DNA from: Cytobacillus oceanisediminis
Lineage (GTDB): Bacteria; Bacillota; Bacilli; Bacillales; Cytobacillaceae
NCBI RefSeq assembly: GCF_022811925.1
Contig: NZ_CP065511.1
Coordinates: forward strand, 2,659,501 to 2,723,500
Direction: 5' to 3'
DNA length: 64,000 nucleotides
The notes under the pieces were generated by a model, which did no database searches, had not been told where the DNA came from, and saw nothing but the letters and a program-made list of their open reading frames with translations. A program made the translations under genes and the position numbers. The stretch's first letter is position 1. Each line of letters opens with the position of its first letter. This document shows, one piece after another, positions 16,472 to 26,754 of this stretch.

Positions 16472-16562
16472 GCTGAATCCCTCCTTCTAGATTAACAACT
16501 ATCCTTATTTTGGACATTAAACCGATAATCATACTGATTCATTTCAAACAGGAAGGCTGAAA

Positions 16563-16594
16563 AAAAAATCTGCCCAAGCACGGGCAGATTTTTT
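16563..16594 (-). terminator. terminator after the yjcZ-like gene
   Basis: Perfect 13-bp stem (16563-16575 with 16582-16594), 6-base loop, T-rich on the minus strand. Confidence 0.85.
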
Positions 16595-16615
16595 GCGCTG
16601 TAAATTTATTTGATA

Positions 16616-16720
16616 TTAATAGAAGCCTCCACCAACGAAAGCAGCACCAACAATGATTAGAAGTATAAACAGGACAACGATTAAAGCAAAACCGCCGCCA
16701 CATCCTGCACCTGCACCCAT
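16616..16720 (-). CDS. yjcZ: YjcZ family sporulation protein
   Basis: A 34-residue protein: a Gly/Cys-rich head ([10 protein letters not shown]), one hydrophobic helix ([18 protein letters not shown]) and a short Gly-rich tail. This is the YjcZ family of tiny sporulation membrane proteins. The ATG follows AGGAGG. A terminator sits just after the stop, so it is monocistronic. It is probably made in the developing spore, from family knowledge. Confidence 0.85.
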   Translation of the reverse strand: MGAGAGCGGGFALIVVLFILLIIVGAAFVGGGFY

Positions 16721-16935
16721 TCTAACACCTCCTGACATCTAGTGACAGTGTATGAAAATGATGTTTGTCCCGAATGGGCAATTATAATGGAGGAATGAAA
16801 ATAAAATCGAAGATATGTTTTTTAAGCTATGAAGGATTTTACAGTTATTGGCCCATTTAAAGAGACTGGAAACATTGAAAATGTGAACAAAATAGGAGAT
16901 TAATCAACAATTTTAACCTGGCAAGAAAAAAACTC

Positions 16936-16963
16936 TTTACTGCAAGCGGATTCATGTTAAAAT
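16936..16963 (+). promoter_or_regulatory. candidate promoter of the nucleoside transporter gene
   Basis: TTTACT and TAAAAT 16 bases apart, with the -10 preceded by TGT. In the 365-bp gap 16721-17085 this is followed by a palindrome, a small hairpin and a cre-like site before the start codon. Confidence 0.5.
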
Positions 16964-16979
16964 GGACATGTAATCAAGT

Positions 16980-16996
16980 TAGATGTCTGACGTCTA
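16980..16996 (+). promoter_or_regulatory. operator-like palindrome
   Basis: TAGATGTC-T-GACGTCTA, an inverted repeat with 7 of 8 matching positions, placed just downstream of the candidate promoter where a repressor would block transcription. The cognate regulator is not known; the form is typical of GntR- or DeoR-type sites. Confidence 0.5.
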
Positions 16997-17003
16997 TTCA
17001 CAA

Positions 17004-17030
17004 ACCTCTTAAATAAGAGGTCTATATTTT
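17004..17030 (+). promoter_or_regulatory. leader hairpin, possible attenuator
   Basis: A 7-bp stem (17004-17010 with 17015-17021) and 4-base loop followed by CTATATTTTT in the transporter 5' leader. It is terminator-like; no riboswitch aptamer is recognisable upstream. Confidence 0.4.
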
Positions 17031-17040
17031 TGGCGTTTCG

Positions 17041-17054
17041 TAAAAACGTTTTCA
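17041..17054 (+). promoter_or_regulatory. cre-like CcpA site
   Basis: TAAAAACGTTTTCA differs from the cre consensus TGWAANCGNTNWCA at one position. It lies 31 bp before the transporter start, suggesting carbon catabolite repression. Confidence 0.55.
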
Positions 17055-17085
17055 TTATTCTAAATTCAACAAATGAGGTGTCAAC

Positions 17086-18303
17086 ATGAATTTTATCTGG
17101 GGTTTATTAGGGGTTGCTTCTGTATTGGGGATTGCTTTTCTCCTTTCTTCAAATCGGAAAGCGATCAATCTTCGTACAATTCTTGGCGGACTGGCCATAC
17201 AGTTTGCGTTTGCATTTGCTGTACTCAAATGGGATCTTGGTAAAAAAGCATTAGAAAAACTAACTTTTGCAGTAAATGATATTGTCGGTTATGCAAATGA
17301 AGGCATTAATTTTCTATTCGGAGGATTATTCCAGGAAGGATCTGGAGTTGGATTTGTCTTTGCCTTTCAGGTGCTGACTACAGTAATCTTCTTCTCTTCC
17401 CTAATATCTGTGCTTTATTATACTGGGGTTATGCAAGTGATTATAAAGGTCATTGGCGGAGGTTTGTCCAAACTGCTTGGAACAAGCAAGGCAGAATCCA
17501 TGTCTGCAGCAGCCAATATTTTTGTCGGACAAACGGAAGCTCCATTAATTGTCCGCCCTTTCCTGAACAAAATGACGAAATCAGAACTGTTTGCTGTTAT
17601 GACCGGAGGCCTTGCATCAGTTGCCGGTTCAGTTCTTATAGGATACTCCCTTCTTGGGGTACCATTGGAATACTTGCTTGCCGCAAGCTTCATGGCTGCA
17701 CCTGCCGGCCTTGTCCTGGCTAAAATTATGATTCCTGAAACAGAAGTTTCAGAGACAACAGACGACATAACTATTGAAAAAGATACTGATTCAGTAAATG
17801 TGGTAGACGCTGCCGCACGCGGTGCAAGTGTCGGACTTCAGCTTGCATTAAACATCGGTGCTATGCTTCTTGCTTTTATCGCTTTGGTTGCTCTTATCAA
17901 TGGAATTATCGGATTTGCAGGCGGACTTTTCGGATTTGAAAATCTTACACTGGAAACCATTCTTGGATTTGTTTTTGCACCGCTCGCATTTGCAGTAGGA
18001 GTTCCATGGGCTGAAGCTGTACAGGCTGGCGGGTATATCGGCCAAAAGCTTGTTTTAAATGAATTTGTTGCTTATTCAGCTTTCGCTCCGGAAATCAGCA
18101 GCCTGTCTCCTAAGACTGTTGCAGTAGTGAGTTTCGCGCTTTGCGGATTTGCCAACATTTCCTCTATGGCCATTCTCCTCGGCGGACTGGGCAACCTTGC
18201 TCCTGACCGCAGGAACGATATAGCCAAGCTTGGAATTCGTGCTGTAATAGCTGGAGCACTTGCTTCACTATTAAGTGCAGCAATTGCAGGAATGTTAATT
18301 TAA
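17086..18303 (+). CDS. concentrative nucleoside transporter (CNT/NupC family)
   Basis: The 405-residue membrane protein has the CNT architecture: N-terminal helices, a gate domain with GGGLSKLLGTSKAESMSAAA and FVGQTEAPLIVRPF (the nucleoside- and sodium/proton-binding motif), then VMTGGLASVAGSVLIGY and a C-terminal ALCGFANISSMAILLGG. Full family length is present. It takes up nucleosides by ion symport. It is close to the B. subtilis NupC/NupG group, but substrate class (pyrimidine or purine) cannot be read with confidence. It is monocistronic with a terminator at 18313; a palindromic operator and cre-like site lie upstream. Confidence 0.9.
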   Translation: MNFIWGLLGVASVLGIAFLLSSNRKAINLRTILGGLAIQFAFAFAVLKWDLGKKALEKLTFAVNDIVGYANEGINFLFGGLFQEGSGVGFVFAFQVLTTVIFFSSLISVLYYTGVMQVIIKVIGGGLSKLLGTSKAESMSAAANIFVGQTEAPLIVRPFLNKMTKSELFAVMTGGLASVAGSVLIGYSLLGVPLEYLLAASFMAAPAGLVLAKIMIPETEVSETTDDITIEKDTDSVNVVDAAARGASVGLQLALNIGAMLLAFIALVALINGIIGFAGGLFGFENLTLETILGFVFAPLAFAVGVPWAEAVQAGGYIGQKLVLNEFVAYSAFAPEISSLSPKTVAVVSFALCGFANISSMAILLGGLGNLAPDRRNDIAKLGIRAVIAGALASLLSAAIAGMLI

Positions 18304-18312
18304 TAGTTTTAT

Positions 18313-18345
18313 AGCATACTGGATTAATCCGGTATGCTTTTTTAT
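18313..18345 (+). terminator. terminator of the nucleoside transporter
   Basis: 11-bp stem with one G-T pair (18313-18323 with 18328-18338), 4-base loop, T tract. Confidence 0.85.
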
Positions 18346-18442
18346 TGAAGTGAATTTGGAAGGGCGAGAATTGTCGAACGTTATCTGAAAATTATTTTAA
18401 TTCAGAGTTGATTTTATATTTTTGTTAATGTTAAAGTATGAT

Positions 18443-18456
18443 TGTAAGCGTTACCA
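18443..18456 (+). promoter_or_regulatory. cre-like CcpA site upstream of dhaS
   Basis: TGTAAGCGTTACCA matches TGWAANCGNTNWCA at all but one position; 65 bp before the dhaS start. Confidence 0.55.
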
Positions 18457-18521
18457 TAAGTATTCTTCTAAAAGTTTTGCACCATGGAAATACATAGACT
18501 ACTATTTTAAGGAGGAATTAT

Positions 18522-20006
18522 ATGAGTCAGCTAACTGCAGGTTTAAAAGAAAAGGTAGAAAAGTTTTTAAGCGGAAAGAAGAAATTATATATCAATGGTG
18601 AATTTGTTGAAAGCAAATCACAGAAAACGTTTGATACGTATAATCCGGCTACAGGAGAAGTTCTTGCTTCTGTTTTCGAAGCCGGCGCAGAAGATATTGA
18701 TCTGGCAGTAAAAGCAGCCCGAAAGGCTTTTGATGAGGGCAAATGGTCAAAAATGAGCGCCTCTAAGCGCAGCCGTCTGATGTACAAGCTTGCTGATCTT
18801 ATGGAAGAAAACAGTGAAGAATTAGCACAGCTTGAAACATTGGATAATGGTAAGCCGATCCGTGAAACAACTAATGCCGATATTCCTCTGGCTATTGAAC
18901 ATATGCGCTACTATGCAGGCTGGTCTACGAAGATTGTCGGCCAGACTATTCCTGTCAGCGGGCCATTCTTCAACTATACTCGCCATGAGGCAGTTGGTGT
19001 GGTTGGGCAAATCATTCCTTGGAACTTCCCTCTCCTTATGGCAATGTGGAAGCTGGGTGCAGCCCTTGCAACAGGATGTACGGTTGTTCTTAAGCCAGCA
19101 GAGCAAACACCTCTTTCTGCTTTATATCTTGCTGAGCTGATGGATGAAGCCGGCTTCCCTCCAGGGGTTGTGAATATTGTTCCAGGTTTCGGAGAAACAG
19201 CTGGCCAGCCGCTTGTCGATCATCCATTAGTAGATAAAATTGCGTTTACTGGTTCTACTGAAGTAGGCAAACTGATTATGTCCAATGCTTCCAAGACTTT
19301 AAAGCGCGTTACGCTTGAGCTTGGCGGTAAGTCTCCAAATATCATTCTGCCAGACGCTGATTTATCAAAGGCTATTCCAGGAGCTCTGAACGGTGTTATG
19401 TTTAACCAGGGTCAGGTGTGCTGTGCCGGCTCCCGTGTTTTCATACAAAAAAAGCAGTTTGATAATGTTGTTGCTGACATGGCTTCACATGCCAAAAAAA
19501 TTAAACAAGGTGCCGGTATTCATGCTGACACAGAAATTGGCCCGCTTGTTTCTGCTGAGCAGCAAAACCGCGTTCTCGGGTACATTGAAAAAGGCCTAAG
19601 CGAAGGTGCTCAGCTTGTAGCAGGAGGCGACAAGCCGCAAGAGCAAGGTTACTTCGTCTCCCCTACTATTTTTGCTGATGTTCGTGACGAAATGACGATT
19701 GCGAAAGAAGAAATATTCGGACCAGTTATTTCGGCCATGCCTTATGATGACATAGACGAATTAATTAACCGGGCTAATAACAGTGAATATGGTTTAGCTG
19801 CAGGCGTTTGGACTCGTGATGTGGCAAATGCACACTATGTGGCCAACAAACTCCGCGCAGGTACAGTTTGGGTGAACTGCTACAACGCATTTGACGCTGC
19901 ATCTCCATTTGGCGGCTATAAGCAATCCGGTATCGGCCGTGAAATGGGATCATACGCTCTGGATAACTATACAGAAGTTAAGAGTGTTTGGATTTCAATG
20001 AAGTAA
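18522..20006 (+). CDS. dhaS: NAD-dependent aldehyde dehydrogenase DhaS
   Basis: The 494-residue enzyme has all aldehyde dehydrogenase marks: [14 protein letters not shown] (cofactor), [21 protein letters not shown] (general base Glu), [12 protein letters not shown] (catalytic Cys) and KEEIFGPV. Sequence and length fit B. subtilis DhaS closely, including the C-terminus [15 protein letters not shown]. It oxidises aliphatic aldehydes to acids in the cytoplasm. The ATG follows AAGGAGG. It is a single transcription unit with a cre-like site upstream and a strong terminator downstream. Confidence 0.92.
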   Translation: MSQLTAGLKEKVEKFLSGKKKLYINGEFVESKSQKTFDTYNPATGEVLASVFEAGAEDIDLAVKAARKAFDEGKWSKMSASKRSRLMYKLADLMEENSEELAQLETLDNGKPIRETTNADIPLAIEHMRYYAGWSTKIVGQTIPVSGPFFNYTRHEAVGVVGQIIPWNFPLLMAMWKLGAALATGCTVVLKPAEQTPLSALYLAELMDEAGFPPGVVNIVPGFGETAGQPLVDHPLVDKIAFTGSTEVGKLIMSNASKTLKRVTLELGGKSPNIILPDADLSKAIPGALNGVMFNQGQVCCAGSRVFIQKKQFDNVVADMASHAKKIKQGAGIHADTEIGPLVSAEQQNRVLGYIEKGLSEGAQLVAGGDKPQEQGYFVSPTIFADVRDEMTIAKEEIFGPVISAMPYDDIDELINRANNSEYGLAAGVWTRDVANAHYVANKLRAGTVWVNCYNAFDAASPFGGYKQSGIGREMGSYALDNYTEVKSVWISMK

Positions 20007-20016
20007 TAGACGAATC

Positions 20017-20046
20017 AAAAAAGGAACCTTGCGGGGTTCCTTTTTT
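20017..20046 (+). terminator. terminator of dhaS
   Basis: Perfect 12-bp stem (20017-20028 with 20035-20046) whose right arm ends in six T. Confidence 0.9.
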
Positions 20047-20153
20047 ATTGCTTTCCTTCCCCTTCAATATTTCTCTGTTTGCAGAATAAGTTCACAGATT
20101 ATCCATAGGATTTTTGATGGATATTATTTATCCTTATATTGGGAGGGGAAATA

Positions 20154-20753
20154 ATGAAAAAAGTATATATTATATCCGCTATTATTGTAATATTAGGCAT
20201 AGCAGCCGGCATTTCTTTTTTTATCATTCGTGATATGACAGCCAAAATACCTGATCATATTACACTTTTAACCGATGATGAGAAGGTATATGACTTTGCA
20301 GAATCAGATAAAAAACTGAAGCTTGTTGAATTTATTTATACGCACTGTCCGGATATTTGTCCGACTACTACACAAAGGATGAATCTGCTGAAAGGCGATC
20401 TTAGCAAAGAGGGTGTCTTTGGGGAGAAGGTGCAATTCATTACTGTAACGATCGACCCCTATAGAGACACCACAGAGGTTCTTCGAAAATATAGAAATAC
20501 CTTTGAAATCGAAAATGATGGGAATTGGATCTTTCTTACTGCAGAGCCTGATAAACTGAAAAAAGATCAGTCAGAAATTCAGGAGCTCGCTAACACGTTT
20601 CAATTTCAATACCGTGATCCCGGTGATGGTTTCTACGTTCATAGCACATTTGTTTATTTGCTTGACGAGAATAATAAGTTTATTAAGAAGTTCCCAATGG
20701 GAGAAGATTTTGATAAGAATGATGTTTTCAATAAGATCATGAAGCAAATATAA
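20154..20753 (+). CDS. Sco1/SenC family copper chaperone (YpmQ-like)
   Basis: A 199-residue membrane-anchored thioredoxin-fold protein. Residues 4-25 are an N-terminal membrane anchor; the copper/redox site is CPDIC (Cys65, Cys69) with the partner His in FYVHSTFVYLL. B. subtilis Sco (YpmQ) helps assemble the CuA centre of cytochrome c oxidase, and this protein probably does the same on the outer face of the membrane. The start at ATG 20154 follows GGGAGGGG; upstream in-frame starts are less well placed. It is monocistronic. Confidence 0.88.
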   Translation: MKKVYIISAIIVILGIAAGISFFIIRDMTAKIPDHITLLTDDEKVYDFAESDKKLKLVEFIYTHCPDICPTTTQRMNLLKGDLSKEGVFGEKVQFITVTIDPYRDTTEVLRKYRNTFEIENDGNWIFLTAEPDKLKKDQSEIQELANTFQFQYRDPGDGFYVHSTFVYLLDENNKFIKKFPMGEDFDKNDVFNKIMKQI

Positions 20754-20754
20754 T

Positions 20755-20790
20755 AAAAAAGTGGCGGATTCTGGATCCGCCACTTTTTTT
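20755..20790. terminator. bidirectional terminator
   Basis: Perfect 15-bp stem (20755-20769 with 20775-20789), 5-base loop, between the Sco gene and the convergent small gene. Confidence 0.9.
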
Positions 20791-20793
20791 AAC

Positions 20794-20928
20794 CTAATTC
20801 GCAGAAGAAGATAAATTTTTGTTTTGGTTAATGAGTATTAAAGTTTTGGATCTTGGCTTTGAAAAGCTTACTTTAATACCGGATTTCTTTAATCTGTTTA
20901 CCAAATCAACCAGCTGCTTTTTAGCCAT
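20794..20928 (-). CDS. small basic hypothetical protein
   Basis: A 44-residue protein, MAKKQLVDLVNRLKKSGIKV followed by a basic, Ser/Asn-rich tail. GGAG lies 8 bases before ATG 20928; upstream in-frame starts would add a hydrophobic leader that overlaps the acylase gene's end region and lack a good site. Its stop is near the terminator at 20755-20790. No family recognised. It starts about 105 bp downstream of the penicillin acylase gene on the same strand and could be its last cistron. Confidence 0.55.
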   Translation of the reverse strand: MAKKQLVDLVNRLKKSGIKVSFSKPRSKTLILINQNKNLSSSAN

Positions 20929-21032
20929 TTGAAAAACTCCTTTTTCCCTGCCTGTATGATTAATATTGTACATGAAAAATATGAAAAAACTATGAACAAA
21001 AAGAAACATTTTATGATTTTTAGGAAGCTTTT

Positions 21033-23402
21033 TCAAGGTTTTAATAAGAGTGTATGCTTGGTCTTCTCTTCATTGAGAGTTGTCTTATGATAGATCCCTT
21101 CTGCCCAGCCGTTCATCTGGTCATGATACCACGGGCTTAGAGGATGTCCTGATTGTCCCGGTCCCACAAGATGATAGGCAGTATTCATGTTTTGCGTGTC
21201 CATCACAAATCTCCACGAGCCTCCATGATTTACTGTGCCATCTTCTTTATTGGCTGCCGCCTGGACAGTGACTGAACTTCCGCCAACAGGAATCCGCCCT
21301 TCTCTATTAAACAAGAAGTTTAAAGGTTTTACACTTGAAAGTGGATGGGAAAAGGCTAATTGGTGATAGTCTCCCCATTTCCACTCTGACAGGTTATTTC
21401 CTTGAAGATCTGCAGCTTTCTTCACTGCTGAACTCAATGATCGCGAAAGGACTTCCTCCAGTCCTCCCTTTTCTTCTATCCAGCGGCTTTCCCTGCCATT
21501 TGCTGCATTTCTCAATAATTCATCCACCGCCTGCTTTTGCCCTTTAAAGAGCTTCCTCATTTCTGGTGATATCTGATCCTCAAAAAGAACATCGGATATG
21601 CTTTTCATCCAAAGATTGAAAATGAGAGGGGCTGCATCATCTTTGCTGTCGTTATAATCCCATTTACTCAGTACGGATAAAGCTTCTTTTTCAAGATTGG
21701 AAGATCGTTCTCTAATTTCAGACAGGAAAATGGGTATAAATTCCTTTGCCTGCAGGTTTTTCTGATCCATCTGCAGAGACATCATATCATCTGCTGTAAG
21801 ATCATCCTGGCTATTCAGGAATTCCTGTATTCGCCTTTGCCTATAAGGCTGTGCCCAATCATGACTTATATGGTATGGATAGCTGTCATCCATAACCTTA
21901 TTGTTTGCAGTTGAGATATAACCTTCTCTTGGATTAATCGCTTTTGGCAGCTGATCATAAGGTATAAAGCCTTCCCAGCCGTATTCATCCGACCAGCCAG
22001 GCACTGGCAGCAGTCCGTCTCCTTTCTTTCTAATGGGGATTTTACCGTTTGCTTTATAAGCTATTGTTCCATCAGGCGAGGCAAATACAAAGTTCTGTGC
22101 TGGTGTATGAAATAATTCCAATGCTTGTTCAAATTGATTCCAGTCCGATGATTTATTCATTTTTAGAATGGCTTCCAGTTCTTTTGAAGGTTCAAGGGCA
22201 GTCCATTGCAAAGAAAGAACGGTATCTTTACCGCTATCTGCAGCAAATTCCGAAATCACAGGTCCGTGGCGTGTAATCGTTACTTGAAAGCTAATTGGAT
22301 CTTTGTCTTTTACCTTAATTGGTTCTTCAATTACTTCTGCCTTTTCCCATTTTTCATTGAATAGAAACTCATTTTTATTGGCAGGATTCCTTTTTTCAAT
22401 ATACAAATCCTGGACATCTGGTCCTGTATTGGTTACTCCCCATGCAATGTTTTCATTGTGACCGAGTATAATGCCCGGAATGCCGGCAAAAATGACTCCG
22501 CTGACGTTCATTTCCGGGGATTGCAAATGCATCTGATACCAGATGGAAGGTGTGCTGAGTGATAAATGCGGATCATCTGCAAGAATTGGCTTCCCGGATG
22601 CCGTTTTGCTGCCGGCTGCAACCCAGTTATTGCTTCCGTTGAATTCAGGCGGAGTGATTGCATTTGCAAAGCTTTCTTCAATATTTAAGTTGTGTTTTCC
22701 TATTATGTAAGGGGCTTCTTCCGGATATGAGGGGAATAATTCATACGCTTTATCTTCCGGAAAATGCTGAAGGAGATAATAGCGGAATGCCTGGCTTTCC
22801 CAGTGTCCTCCAAGATCATATGCCATATATTTGCCTATAGTAAGTGAATCTACTGGAGCCCATTCTTCAGGCTTATAGCCAAGTATGGAAAATTCAGGGG
22901 GCCATTTTCCGTTTTCTTTAACCTCTTTAATATAAAGATTTACTCCTTCTGCAAACCAGCCTAAAATCTGTTTTGCTTCCGTGGAATATGCTTCATAGGA
23001 TGCTTCTGCGGCCCTTCTCAGTCCAAGTGTCCTAAAATATTTATCATTTTCAACCGCCACTTCCCCAACTACTTCACTTAATCTGCCAGATGCCTGCCGC
23101 CTGCTTAAATCCATTTGAAACAGGCGATCCTGAGCCTGCACATATCCCTGTGCAATAAAAAGGTCCCTTTCATTGTCTGCAAGTATGTGAGGAACGCCAT
23201 CGCCGTCACGATTAACCCTAACTTCTGCAGAAATGGATCCAATTTTGATCTCTCCTTCTGTTTTAGGGATCGAGCGTGATAAATAACCAAACATAACAAA
23301 AAATGCCGCAGCCAATAACACTAATATGATTGCAAAGGTCCAAAGTGAGTATTTCTTCCACTTGGATTTTGGCTTCAGCTGGACCCCAATATTGCCTTCC
23401 AT
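21033..23402 (-). CDS. penicillin acylase family N-terminal nucleophile hydrolase
   Basis: This 789-residue protein has a membrane anchor at residues 18-40, then the penicillin amidase alpha-chain region (RDGDGVPHILADNERDLFIA, QAQDRLFQMDLSRR) and the beta-chain start PPEFNGSNNWVAAGS, where Ser257 should become the N-terminal nucleophile after self-cleavage. Downstream motifs GVIFAGIPGIILGHN, AWGVTNTGPDVQD and ITRHGPVIS fit the family. The anchor suggests it works on the cell surface. Members cleave amides such as penicillins or acyl-homoserine lactones; the true substrate is not known. It is followed upstream by the MaoC pair on the same strand. Confidence 0.85.
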   Translation of the reverse strand: MEGNIGVQLKPKSKWKKYSLWTFAIILVLLAAAFFVMFGYLSRSIPKTEGEIKIGSISAEVRVNRDGDGVPHILADNERDLFIAQGYVQAQDRLFQMDLSRRQASGRLSEVVGEVAVENDKYFRTLGLRRAAEASYEAYSTEAKQILGWFAEGVNLYIKEVKENGKWPPEFSILGYKPEEWAPVDSLTIGKYMAYDLGGHWESQAFRYYLLQHFPEDKAYELFPSYPEEAPYIIGKHNLNIEESFANAITPPEFNGSNNWVAAGSKTASGKPILADDPHLSLSTPSIWYQMHLQSPEMNVSGVIFAGIPGIILGHNENIAWGVTNTGPDVQDLYIEKRNPANKNEFLFNEKWEKAEVIEEPIKVKDKDPISFQVTITRHGPVISEFAADSGKDTVLSLQWTALEPSKELEAILKMNKSSDWNQFEQALELFHTPAQNFVFASPDGTIAYKANGKIPIRKKGDGLLPVPGWSDEYGWEGFIPYDQLPKAINPREGYISTANNKVMDDSYPYHISHDWAQPYRQRRIQEFLNSQDDLTADDMMSLQMDQKNLQAKEFIPIFLSEIRERSSNLEKEALSVLSKWDYNDSKDDAAPLIFNLWMKSISDVLFEDQISPEMRKLFKGQKQAVDELLRNAANGRESRWIEEKGGLEEVLSRSLSSAVKKAADLQGNNLSEWKWGDYHQLAFSHPLSSVKPLNFLFNREGRIPVGGSSVTVQAAANKEDGTVNHGGSWRFVMDTQNMNTAYHLVGPGQSGHPLSPWYHDQMNGWAEGIYHKTTLNEEKTKHTLLLKP

Positions 23403-23420
23403 AGAAATCCTTCCTTTATA

Positions 23421-23804
23421 TTATATTTTTATTTCGAACTGACCGGAAAGCTTTAGCTCACCAGCTTCATTTTTAACTGATACTTCTCCTGTCAGTCTCT
23501 TCTCCTCCTCTTCTATTATTTCCCCTGTCACTCTTCCTTCTATTGTCAGTTTCTCGCCAGGACGCGTCATTTTGCTGAAGCGCACTTTGAACTTTCTCAG
23601 ATCTTTTCTCGGAAACCAATCAGCCAGTGCTTCGCCTGCCATTCCCATAATGAGCATCCCATGGGCAATCACACCGTCCAATCCCGCTTTTTCCCCAATC
23701 GGTACTACTGTATGAATTGGATTAAAATCTCCGGATGCTCCTGCATACTTGACCAGCTGTGTATGTGTAATCTCGGGTTTATGAATCGCTGTTAATTCGC
23801 TCAT
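23421..23804 (-). CDS. MaoC-domain hydratase, catalytic type
   Basis: A 127-residue hot-dog fold protein of the MaoC family. It has the (R)-hydratase motif GDFNPIHTVVP followed by GVIAHGMLIMGMAGEAL, so the catalytic Asp and His are present. Such proteins hydrate enoyl-CoA or dehydrate 3-hydroxyacyl thioesters. Its start overlaps the stop of the upstream MaoC-N gene (TAATG), which points to a translationally coupled heterodimer like mycobacterial HadA/HadB. It lies 18 bp before the penicillin acylase gene, so the three may be one transcript. Confidence 0.85.
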   Translation of the reverse strand: MSELTAIHKPEITHTQLVKYAGASGDFNPIHTVVPIGEKAGLDGVIAHGMLIMGMAGEALADWFPRKDLRKFKVRFSKMTRPGEKLTIEGRVTGEIIEEEEKRLTGEVSVKNEAGELKLSGQFEIKI

Positions 23805-24250
23805 TAATCTGTTCCCCTTCTTTCGATTATGGTAGATTCCGAATATAGAACCTCGAATCCTTCCTTGTTTTTGTAATGAATTCCTATAGTGATAAAACGG
23901 AGATTCCTCTTTTCAAATGCTGATATTAACTGAGGAGCGGCAGTTATTGTATCGCCAGCACATACTTCCCCCATATAGCGATATTCCTGTCCTCCGTGAA
24001 GAACCTTAAGCGGGTCAAGGCCGAATAGGCTGATTAGGGTTTCGAAATCCAATCCTCCCCACATCTCTATGGCTGTCGGAAATGTGGGCGGAATGGGGAT
24101 GTCTCTGTACCCCTCTTTTCTCGCGATGTCCGCATCATAATAAATAGGATTCCTGTCTCCAATTGCCATAGCAAATTCCCTGATTTTTCCCCTCTCGATT
24201 GTGAAGCGGAAAGGTTTTATTTTTACATCTTCCTTTAAAAGAGATTCCAT
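23804..24250 (-). CDS. MaoC-like N-terminal-type (FAS1 dehydratase) subunit
   Basis: A 148-residue MaoC_dehydratase_N-type protein. The motif region reads MAIGDRNPIYYDADIARKEG, with Tyr where the catalytic His would be, as usual for the non-catalytic partner; PIPPTFPTAIEMWGG and LHGGQEYRYMGEVCAGD follow. It is expected to pair with the catalytic MaoC protein encoded next. I take ATG 24250 (GAGGAAG 10 bases upstream); a GTG 4 codons earlier sits too close to that site. The gene is divergent from ykpA. Confidence 0.85.
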   Translation of the reverse strand: MESLLKEDVKIKPFRFTIERGKIREFAMAIGDRNPIYYDADIARKEGYRDIPIPPTFPTAIEMWGGLDFETLISLFGLDPLKVLHGGQEYRYMGEVCAGDTITAAPQLISAFEKRNLRFITIGIHYKNKEGFEVLYSESTIIERRGTD

Positions 24251-24400
24251 TACTAAAAGCACTTCCTCTCATTATGTTTATAATCTTTATGTATTCGACT
24301 TTTACCTGCTGCTTCCTTTTAATTTTCTGAACTTTTATGAAACCGATAGATTGCATTAAGAAGAATTCGCGATTACGCGCTGAAAGTGGTATACTTTTAA

Positions 24401-26050
<1,650 letters not shown>

Positions 26051-26055
26051 ACAGT

Positions 26056-26084
26056 AAAAGCAGGAGGAATAGCCTCCTGCTTTT
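26056..26084. terminator. bidirectional terminator
   Basis: Perfect 12-bp stem (26056-26067 with 26073-26084) between ykpA and the convergent small gene. Confidence 0.88.
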
Positions 26085-26091
26085 AGTTTTG

Positions 26092-26229
26092 TTAAAGGTC
26101 TTGTTTTTTCTTTTTATGTCGTGCAGAAGAAGCCGTTCTGCTGCCCGTTTCCATATTGGTTGTACCTTGCCCTTCGATGTTTGGGGAACTTAGTCCAGCC
26201 TTTGAAGGGTCTTTTTTGCGTTTGCTCAT
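26092..26229 (-). CDS. YuzL-like small basic protein
   Basis: A 45-residue, strongly basic and Ser/Gly/Thr-rich protein, MSKRKKDPSKAGLSSPNIEG then a KKKK-containing end. An AAAGGAGGTG site precedes the ATG. It resembles the YuzL family and small acid-soluble spore proteins of minor classes; I am not sure which. It is divergent from ykuS, with which it shares a short control region of about 100 bp. A role in the spore is inference from composition. Confidence 0.65.
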   Translation of the reverse strand: MSKRKKDPSKAGLSSPNIEGQGTTNMETGSRTASSARHKKKKQDL

Positions 26230-26332
26230 ATTAAACACCTCCTTTCTTACTGTTTCGTGTTAAGGCTTTTTTTATCCATGGAATAAAATTGGAGCACAAA
26301 AGCCAATCTAACAAACGGAGGAGGTGTTAACA

Positions 26333-26578
26333 TTGACGAAAAGAGTAGCGGTTGAACAATCCTTAACAAATGTTTCTGAAGCGCTTCGCCAAAAAGGATA
26401 TGAAGTGGTTGATATGAAGTCGGCGCATGATGCTGAGAACTGCTCCTGCTGTGTAGTGAGCGGTGTTGATTCAAATGTGATGGGTATGCAGGATGTTTCT
26501 ACAAAGGCTTCTGTCATTGAAGCAAGCGGCCTATCGGCGGATGAGGTATGCCGTCAGGTGGAGCAAAGAATGCAATAA
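26333..26578 (+). CDS. ykuS: YkuS, UPF0180 family protein
   Basis: An 81-residue protein of the UPF0180/YkuS family. Family segments are KRVAVEQSLTNVSEALRQKG, the Cys triplet region ENCSCCVVSGVDSNVMGMQD and the C-terminal GLSADEVCRQVE. The start is TTG at 26333, 8 bases after AGGAGG; the GTG at 26324 overlaps the site. Function is unknown; the conserved CSCC could bind a metal. It is followed by its own terminator and then by the IS element. Confidence 0.88.
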   Translation: MTKRVAVEQSLTNVSEALRQKGYEVVDMKSAHDAENCSCCVVSGVDSNVMGMQDVSTKASVIEASGLSADEVCRQVEQRMQ

Positions 26579-26590
26579 AAGAATGTCCAC

Positions 26591-26620
26591 AGACTAAAGA
26601 GAAATTCTTTAGTCTTTTTT
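26591..26620 (+). terminator. terminator of ykuS
   Basis: Perfect 10-bp stem (26591-26600 with 26606-26615), 5-base loop, T tract. Confidence 0.85.
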
Positions 26621-26639
26621 CAGAAGAACATGCAATAAA

Positions 26640-26664
26640 AAAGACGGGCATTAAACCCGTCTTC
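26640..26664. repeat. left copy of the 25-bp target-site duplication (terminator palindrome)
   Basis: AAAGACGGG-CATTAAA-CCCGTCTTC, identical to 28224-28248. It is itself a hairpin and directly abuts the left IS end. Confidence 0.85.
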
Positions 26665-26754
26665 CAGACTGTCGACAAACTCGATGAAAATCGTGCTTGT
26701 CTTCAGTCTTTTTTATTTTAAAATAGAAGTAATACAATGCTTGAGGTGAGTAAA

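Noticed and set aside
16870..17085. Purine riboswitch before the nucleoside transporter
   Set aside because: None of the conserved purine aptamer segments are visible; only a short hairpin is present.
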